Source: Bos javanicus
Taxonomy: Eukaryota > Chordata > Mammalia > Artiodactyla > Bovidae
Direction of reading: 5' to 3'
Assembly: GCF_032452875.1 (NCBI RefSeq)
Contig: NC_083869.1
Span: forward strand, 118,302,001 to 118,366,000
DNA: 64,000 bases
In this document: positions 51,301-60,300 of the stretch, piece after piece
Numbering within the stretch: the stretch's first letter is position 1
Layout: every line of letters starts with the position of its first letter
Translations under genes and position numbers: made by a program
The notes under the pieces: model-generated
What the model saw: the letters and a program-made list of their open reading frames with translations, nothing else
What the model was told of the DNA's origin: nothing
Databases searched by the model: none

Positions 51301-54300
51301 AAATGTTGTCCTTGTTTTAAGAAATAAACATCTCACACATCTCTGGAGCAAATAAGAGAAAATATAAATTCCTTCATGCTTCCCTGGTGGCTCAGTAGTA
51401 AAATAATCCACCTGCCAATGCAGGAGGTGTATGTGGGTTTGATCTCTGGGTCAGGAAGAACCCCTGGAGAAGAAAATGGCAACCCATTCCAATGTTCTTG
51501 CCTGGAAAATCCCATGGACAGAGGAGCTTGGTGGACCACAGTCCATGGGATCATGAAAGAGTTGGACACAACTTAGCAACTAAACAACAACAACAATAAT
51601 TCCACTGCACAGTGTATGTTTTTATTTGTGTCCAACTCTTTGCAACCCCATGAACTGTAGCCCACCAGGTTCCTCTGTCCATGGGTTTCTCCAGGCAAGA
51701 ATACTGGAGTGGGTGCTATGCCCTCCTCCAGGGGATCTTCCCAACCCAGGGATCAACCCAGGGTCTCCTGCATTGCAGGTGGATTCTTTACCAGCACAGT
51801 GTACTAGGACCCCTATATTCCAGTTTCTGCTCAATTCTGCAGACTCAGTTTCCATGCCTCCTTGCCTTGCACCCTGTGATCTGGCCACACTGAACTCTCC
51901 CATCCCAAAACCCCAGGGCCTGGGCTTTCTGCCTGCTGTTCCCCTGCATGTCCAGGGCTGGGTTTCTTTTATAATTCTTCTCCATTTTGTCTCAATCAGT
52001 GAACAAAAAAAGGAAAGTAAGGCCAGATTTTGGAGAGGATCCTAGAACAAAATCGCAGAGTTGGATCCAGAAAGATGCTAGAGCTCAGTTAGGCTGGAGG
52101 TTGGGGGATGGGTTAAGAGTATATTCTGTGTGTGCATCCCTTTGACTCTTACGCTTACTTGGCCTGGCCTTTGAGAACTTGTTTCTCCCAGAACTGCCCT
52201 GACGCTGCTGTGATCTCAGGCGCGTGTGCAGCTGTGCCAGCCTGGGGGAGGTCTCTTCTCTTCTGCTGCCCTTTTAGCTCGAGGAATCATTTCTCCCTTT
52301 GAGAAGGAGCCTCTTGATGGTAAAGTGTCAGAGAGCTGTCAACAATGGTGACTCCAGTAGTAAGAATGCTACCATTCAGTGTGATTTGCTGATCCTTTCC
52401 TTGTGGTTCTCAGATAAATGAACCATATGCTTTGACTAAATAAGTGATTTAACCGCCTGCTTCTCTGACTCTTGCTTCTCTCTTCCCAGCAATGTCATTG
52501 CTCATTTAATTCCACTTTATTAATTCAGTTCCTCTCTTTCTCAGGGAGCTTCATTTTCTGCTTCTTACTCATACTCTCTCTTTTTATCTCTGTGTCCACA
52601 ATTCCTTCTCCCTTCCTCTTTAGCTGATTTTCTTTCCTCATTTAGCTTTATAATCTGCCCTCTAGCAGATTGTTTAGAATAGTGATTAAGGGACTTCCCT
52701 GGCAGTTTGGTGGTTAAGACTTCATCCACTTTCTAATGCTGGGAGTGTGTGTTCCATTCCTGGTCAGGGAGCTAAGATCCATCCCACATGCCTCATGGCT
52801 AAAAAAAAAACCAAAATATAAAGCAGAAGCAATATTGTAACAAATTCAATAAAGTCTCTGAAAATGGTCCACATCAAAAATAAATCTTATATTAAAAAAA
52901 TAGTAATCAAAATCTTGGACCCTAGTATTAGGAGATCCAAGTAGGACTCCTGGCTCTGCACTTAGCAGACAAATAACTTTGGGAAAGTTATTCTGAGCCT
53001 TAATTTCCTTATATGTCACATGGACAAGAATGACTTCAAAGGATTGTTTTAAAGATGACATAAGATAATCATACAAAGTGCCTGGGATAATGTCTGGCAC
53101 ACAGTAAGCACTCAGAAAAAAAAAACAAAAACCCCAGCAACGAGGACCTACTGTACAGCATGGAGAACTATATTCAATATCTTGTAAAACCTATATTGGA
53201 AAAAAAATCTGAAAAGGAATATAAATATATAACTGAATCACTCTGCTATATACCTAAGACTAACATAACATTGTTAATCAACTGTACTTCAACAAAGAAA
53301 AAGATGCTTATTATTATCCATCCGTATCCATCTTTCTTCCTCTCTGGCTCTCCTTCTGTCAGGCTAGGTCTCTTCTGTCACTTTATGTGTTCCCTTCCCT
53401 AGAGACTGTCCAGTATGCTAAATTGTACAGTCACCTCCCCTCCCCTCTCCCACCCCATAGAACATGTAAGACTGAAAATGGTTATGTCATCTGGAAATTC
53501 ACCTTAGAGAACCAGAGCCAGGGGCTGTTTTCCTGCCACACTCATGAGAGAGAATGGTCCATCTCTTCCCAAAGAGAAAGTAGGGAGTTAAAGTGCATAT
53601 TCCTGAAGGCAGAAAGCCAGTTTGAACTTTTAGCATGACAACTTCTATCGTGTTCCTAAAGCCACAAAGGTATTCATGAAGCCTTGGACTTCCCCGGTGG
53701 TCCTTGGGTCAAGAGCCCACCTGCCAATGCAGGGGATATGGGTTTGATCCCTGATCTGGGAAGATCCCACATGCCACAGAGCAGCCAAGCCCGTGCACCA
53801 CGACTGCTGAGCCTGTGCTCTCGAGCCCCTGCATCACAACTGCTGAAGCCTGAGTGCCCTAGATCCTGTGATCCTCTAGAAGAAACGCCACTGTATTGAG
53901 AAGCTCAAGCACTGCAACATAGTCTAGGCCCTGCTCACTGAAACTAGAGAAAGCCTGCTCAAAGCAATGAAGACCCAGTACAACCAAATGATAACAAATA
54001 AATACAATTTTAAAAACAGAAGCCTCATACCTCTTGTGAAGCTATTGAGAGTCGTTATCAGGTTGGGGTATTCATTCAGGTTAATTTGGCTGAACAATAT
54101 CTTCAGAAATGATAGACTAAATGTCTTCTCCAGTTGGGTAAGAATGTTGTACACAACTCTGGATAAAGGGACCAGATTTTCGCAGGCTTCCATAGATTCC
54201 TTAAAAAGCAGAATAAGGATTATTATACATCATTTTAAAACAGAATGGAGATTTATTACACATTTGTGGTTTTCTAAGCTGTAAGAAAGCGATTTTTGCT

Positions 54301-57300
54301 CTCTTAAGGAATTTAATGCAAGCTGTGTAGCCAAACTCCCTAACAGAGAGAAATCACATTTCTGTATGTTTACATTCGGAGCTTCACACATACTGATATT
54401 TGGGTGGTTAGTCATAGGAGTTTAGTATTCTGGAAAATAAGTCTCTCTCATGAACCTTATTTTAGGTACATTTGAAGGAAGAGACGAATGTTAAGGAAGA
54501 AAAGTGGAGACAAAGACTACTCCTGTCTAATCTCCAGGAGTCTGGCCAGGACTCTTTAGCTGTGGACCTATGAACTGGTCACAAGTGGCAATTCTGTGGA
54601 TTTCTTGTTAGCCTCTGCTCTCTCTTTCCTTCTCTCATGAACTTGAAATGCCCTAAATGGGAAATCAGAGATATCCTCCTGGGAGGTTGGCCAAGAGGAG
54701 AAACATGGCAGGAGAGAATTGACTGAAAAATACTTGTTGAGCAATGACTTGGTTTGGTGAGCAATGGCTGGGTTTGGGTATCTAGCAACAGATAAGACCA
54801 ACATGGTGCTACCATGTTGGGGGAGGGGTGCTTTATGTTGAAATGATAGGCATCAAATAATAAACACAAATTAAATAAATACCCAATTCCTATCAAAAGC
54901 AGTGTTATGAAGGAAAGTGTAATTTGCTATGAGGAAGAATACTGAGGGGGACTTAATTAGATGAGTGGGCCAAGGATGCCTCTCTGAGGAGTGATGAGAG
55001 AGTTAATTCTTAGGTAGATTGATAAAGAGTCCGAGGCCCTCAAGGAGGAAGGGGTCCGCCGCCCTTGAAAAGGAGAAAGGGGTCTGGGGCTCTCAAGGAG
55101 GAGAAAAGGACAAATGATTTTTTCTACATTGCTTTGTCTTAGTCACATAAGATGTTATTTTCTTTAAGTTCAGAGCTAATGATTACACAACAAAACTCAT
55201 CTTGAACTCTCTACTAAGGATTATATAACAACAATGTATCTTGCTCGAGGACATGTTTCTCCTTCTTTTTTTTTTTTTATTTTATTTTTAAACTTTACAT
55301 AATTGTATTAGTTTTGCCAAATATCAAAATGAATCCATCACAGGTATACATGTGTTCCCCATCCTGAACCCGCCTCCCTCCCCATACCATCCCTCTGGGT
55401 CGTCCCAGTGCACTAGCCCCAAGCATCCAGTATTGTGCATCGAACCTGGAATGGCAACTCGTTTCTTACATGATATTTTACATGTTTCAATGCCCTTCTC
55501 CCAAATCTTCCCACCCTCTCCCTCTCCCACAGAGTCCATAAGACTGTTCTATACATCAGTGTCTCTTTTGCTGTCTCGTACACAGGGTTATTGTTATCAT
55601 CTTTCTAAATTCCATATATATGCGTTAGTATACTGTATTGGTGTTTTTCTTTCTGGCTTACTTCACTCTGTATAATAGGCTCCAGTTTCATCCACCTCAT
55701 TAGAACTGATTCAAATGTATTCTTTTTAATGGCTGAGTAATACTCCATTGTGTATATGTACCACAGCTTTCTTATCCATTCATCTGCTGATGGACATCTA
55801 GGTTGCTTCCATGTCCTGGCTATTACAAACAGTGCTGCGATGAACATTGGGGTACACGTGTCTCTTTCCCTTCTGGTTTCCTCAGTGTGTATGCCCAGCA
55901 GTGGGATTGCTGGATCATAAGGCAGTTCTATTTCCAGTCTTTTAAGGAATCTCCACACTGTTCTCCATAGTGGCTGTACTAGTTTGCATTCCCACCAACA
56001 GTGTAAGAGGGTTCCCTTTTCTCCACACCCTCTCCAACATTTATTATTTGTAGACTTTTGGATCGCAGCCATTCTGACTGGTGTGAAATGGTACCTCATA
56101 GTGGCCTTGATTTGCATTTCTCTGATAATGAGTGATGTTGAGCATCTTTTCATGTGTTTGTTAGCCATCTGTATGTCTTCTTTGCAGAAATGTCTATTTA
56201 GTTCTTTGGCCCATTTTTTGATTGGGTCATTTATTTTTCTGGAGTTGAGCTGTAGGAGTTGCTTGTATATTTTTGAGATTAGTTGTTTGTCAGTTGCTTC
56301 ATTTGCTATTATTTTCTCCCACTCTGAAGGCTGTCTTTTCACCTTGCTGATAGTTTCCTTTGATGTGCAGAAGCTTTTAAGGTTAATTAGGTCCCATTTG
56401 TTTATTTTTGCTTTTATTTCCGATATTCTGGGAGGTGGGTCATAGAGGATCCTGCTGTGATGTATGTCAGAGAGTGTTTTGCCTATGTTCTCCTCTAGGA
56501 GTTTTATAGTTTCTGGTCTTATGTTTAGATCTTTAATCCATTTTGAGTTTATTTTTGTGTATGGTGTTAGAAAGTGTTCTAGTTTCATTCTTATGTTTCC
56601 CCTTCTTAAAAGGAACCTTCTGACTTATCTTGTTATCTTAAGACTGTATGTTGTGGGAGTGGGTCTGGTAAGACCTTTCCACTGTTAGTTCTAATTTTGT
56701 TAATCTAAGATATATGTTGTAGGAGTGGGTCTGGTAAAAGTATATAAGGCCTTGATAAGAGTCGTGGACCGGGCACTCTTCGTCCCCCTTCAGAAGTCTG
56801 TGTCAGAAGCTTTCTTTGTTCTTTTTCACTTTAATAAAACTCTGCTACACAAAAGCTCTTGAGGGATCAAGCCTGGTGCCTGGTCCTGAAGCTAAATCTC
56901 CTTCTTTGGAGATGACAAATCCAACATCATTCATTGTAAGCTATCAGTGACACCCTGATCATGATCTGAAAAGGGGTTGGATCCAACTGGGCCAAGACTG
57001 GGGGAAGATTGTCCCACCACTGCTAGCACTTTTCTGGGGCTCAGACTCTAGGGGCTCAGGAAATGCTTTAAGCAACCAAATTATATGAAAAGAATCTCAC
57101 TTTGTCCACATAACCATATCTCCCACTGTCTGCCATGCTTCACATCAGAATGGACTTTGAGTGAGAAACTTTTATGGATTGAATGATGCCTCCTATCCAA
57201 AGATATGTCTGCTTGAAACCTGTGAATGAGACCGTGTTTGGATAAAGGGTTTTGCAGGTATAATTAAGAATCTTAAAATGAGACCATCCTGGATTATGGT

Positions 57301-60300
57301 GGGCCCTAAATCACAGTGACAAAATGTCCTTGTAAGAGAAGAAAAAGGGAGAGGCACAGTAGAGAAGGCAGGGTAGAAATGGAAAGAACGTGTGAAGCGA
57401 AGTTTCTATAAGCCAGATTCACCTCAGAGTGCCGGCAGTAGGAGACGACAGAGGAATTCAGGGAATGGATTGTCCCTCAGAGTCTTGAGAAGGAATCAAC
57501 TCTGACAACACCTTGATTTTGGACTTCTGGACCTCAGAACTGTGAGAGAACATATTTCTTTGTTTTAAGCCATCTAGTTTGACAGAATGTGGTCCACTGG
57601 AGAAGGGAATGGCAAACCACTTCAGTATTCTTGCCTTGAGAACCCCATGAACAGTATGAAAAGGCAAAATGATAGGATACTGAAAGAGGAACTAACGCCC
57701 CAGGTCAGGAGGTGCCCAATATGCTACTGGAGATCAGTGGAGAAATAACTCCAAAAAGAATGAAGGGATGGAGCCAAAGCAAAAACAATACCCAGTTGTG
57801 CATGTGACTGGTGATAGAAGCAAGGTTCGATGCTATAAAGAGCAATATTGCATAGGAACCTGGAATGTCAGGTCCATGAATCAAGGCAAATTGGAAGTGG
57901 TCAAACAAGAGATGGCAAGAGTGAACATCGACATTCTAGGAATCAGCGAACTAAAATGGAATTGAATGGGTGAATTTAATTCAGATGACCATTATATCTA
58001 CTACTGTGGGCAGGAATCCCTCAGAAGAAATGGAGTAGCCATCATGGTCAACAAAAGAGTTCAAAATACAGTACTTGGATGCAATCTCAAAAACAACAGA
58101 ATGATTTCTGTTCATTTCCAAGGCAAACCATTCAACATCACAGTAATCCAAGTCTATGCCCCAACCAGTAACGCTGAAGAAGCTCAAGTTGAACGGTTTA
58201 TGAAGACCTACAAGACCTTTTAGAACTAACACCCAAAAAAGATGTCCTTTTCATCATAGGGGACTGGAATGCAAAAGTAGGAAGTCAAGAAACACCTGGA
58301 GTAACAGGCAAATTTGGCCTGGGAATACGGAATGAAGCAGGGCAAAGACTAATAGAGTTTTGCCAAGAAAATGCACTGGTCATAACAAACACCCTCTCCC
58401 AACAACACAAGAGAAGACTCTACACATGGACATCACCAGATGGTCAACACCGAAATCAGATTGATTATATTCTTTGCAGCCAAAGATGGAGAAGCTCTAT
58501 ACAGTCAACAAAAACAAGACCAGGAGCTGACTGTGGCTCAGATCATGAACTCCTTATTGCCATATTCAGACTTAAATTGAAGAAAGTAGGGAAAACCACT
58601 AGACCATTCAGGTATGACCTAAATCAAATCCCTTATGATTATACAGCAGAAGTGAGAAATAGATTTAAGGGACTAGATCTGATAGATAGAGTGCTTGATG
58701 AACTATGGACTAAGGTATGTGACATTGTACAGGAGACAGGGATTAAGACCATCCCCATGGGAAAGAAATGCAAAAAAGCAAAATGGCTGTCTGGGGAGGC
58801 CTTACAAATAGCTGTGAAAAGAAGAGAAGCAAAAAGCAAAGGAGAAAAGGAAAGATATAAGCGTCTGAATGCAGAGTTCCAAAGAATAGCAAGAAGAGAT
58901 AAGAAAGCCTTCTTCAGCGATCAATGCAAAGAAATAGAGGAAAACAACAGAATGGGAAAGACTAGAGATCTCTTCAAGAAAATTAGAGATACCAAGGGAA
59001 CATTTCATGCAAGGAAGGGCTCGATAAAGGATAGAAATGGTATGGACCTAACAGAAGCAGAAGATATTAAGAAGAGCTGGCAAGAATACACAGAAGAACT
59101 GTACAGAAAAGATCTTCATGACCCAGATAATCATGATGATGTGATCACTGACCTAGAGCCAGACATCCTGGAATGTGAAATCAAGTGGGCCTTAGAAAGC
59201 ATCACTAGGAACAAAGCTAGTGGAGGTGATGGAATTCCAGTTGAGCTATTTCAAATCCTGAAAGATGATGCTGTGGAAGTGCTGCACTCAATATGCCAGC
59301 AAATTTGGAAAACTCAGCAGTGGCCGCAGGACTGGAAAAGGTCAGTTTTATTCCAATCCCAAAGAAAGGCAATGTCAAAGAATGCTCAAACTACCACACA
59401 ATTGCACTCATCTCACACGCTAGTTAAGTAATGCTCAAAATTCTCCAAGCCAGGCTTCAGCAATACATGAACCGTGAACTTCCAGATGTTCAAGCTGGTT
59501 TTAGAACAGGCAGAGGAACCAGAGATCAAATTGCCAGCCTCCACTGGATCATGGAAAAAGCAAGAGAGTTCCAGAAAAACATCTATTTCTGCTTTATTGA
59601 CTATGCCAAAGCCTTTGACTGTGTGGATCAAAATAAACTGTGGAAAATTCTGAAAGAGATGGGAATTCCAGACCACCTGACCTGCCTCTTGAGAAATTTG
59701 TATGCAGGTCAGGAAACAACAGTTAGAACTGGATATGGAACAACAGACTGGTTCCAAATAGGAAAAGGAGTACATCAAGGCTGTATATTGTCACCCTGCT
59801 TATTTAACTTATATGCAGAGTACATCACAAGAAACGCTGGACTGGAAGAAGCACAAGCTGGAATCAAGATTGCTGGGAGAAATATCAATAACCTCAGATA
59901 TGCAGATGACACCACCCTCATGGCAGAAAGTGAAGAGGAACTCAAAAGCGTCTTGATGAAGGTGAAAGAGTAGAGTGAAAAAGTTGGCTTAAAACTCAAC
60001 ATTCAGAAAACGAAGATCATGGCATCTGGTCCCATCACTTCATGGGAAATAGATGATGAAACAGTGGAAACAGTGTCAGACTTTATTTTTGGGGGCTCCA
60101 AAATCACTGCAGATGGTGACTGCAGCCATGAAATTAAAAGACGCTTACTCCTTGGAAGGAAAGTTATGACCAACCTAGATAGCATATTCAAAAGCAGAGA
60201 CATTACTTTGCCAACAAAGGTCCATCTAGTCAAGGCTATGGTTTTTCCAGTGGTCATGTATGGATGTGAGAGTTGGACTGTGAAGAAGGCTCCGGGAGTT

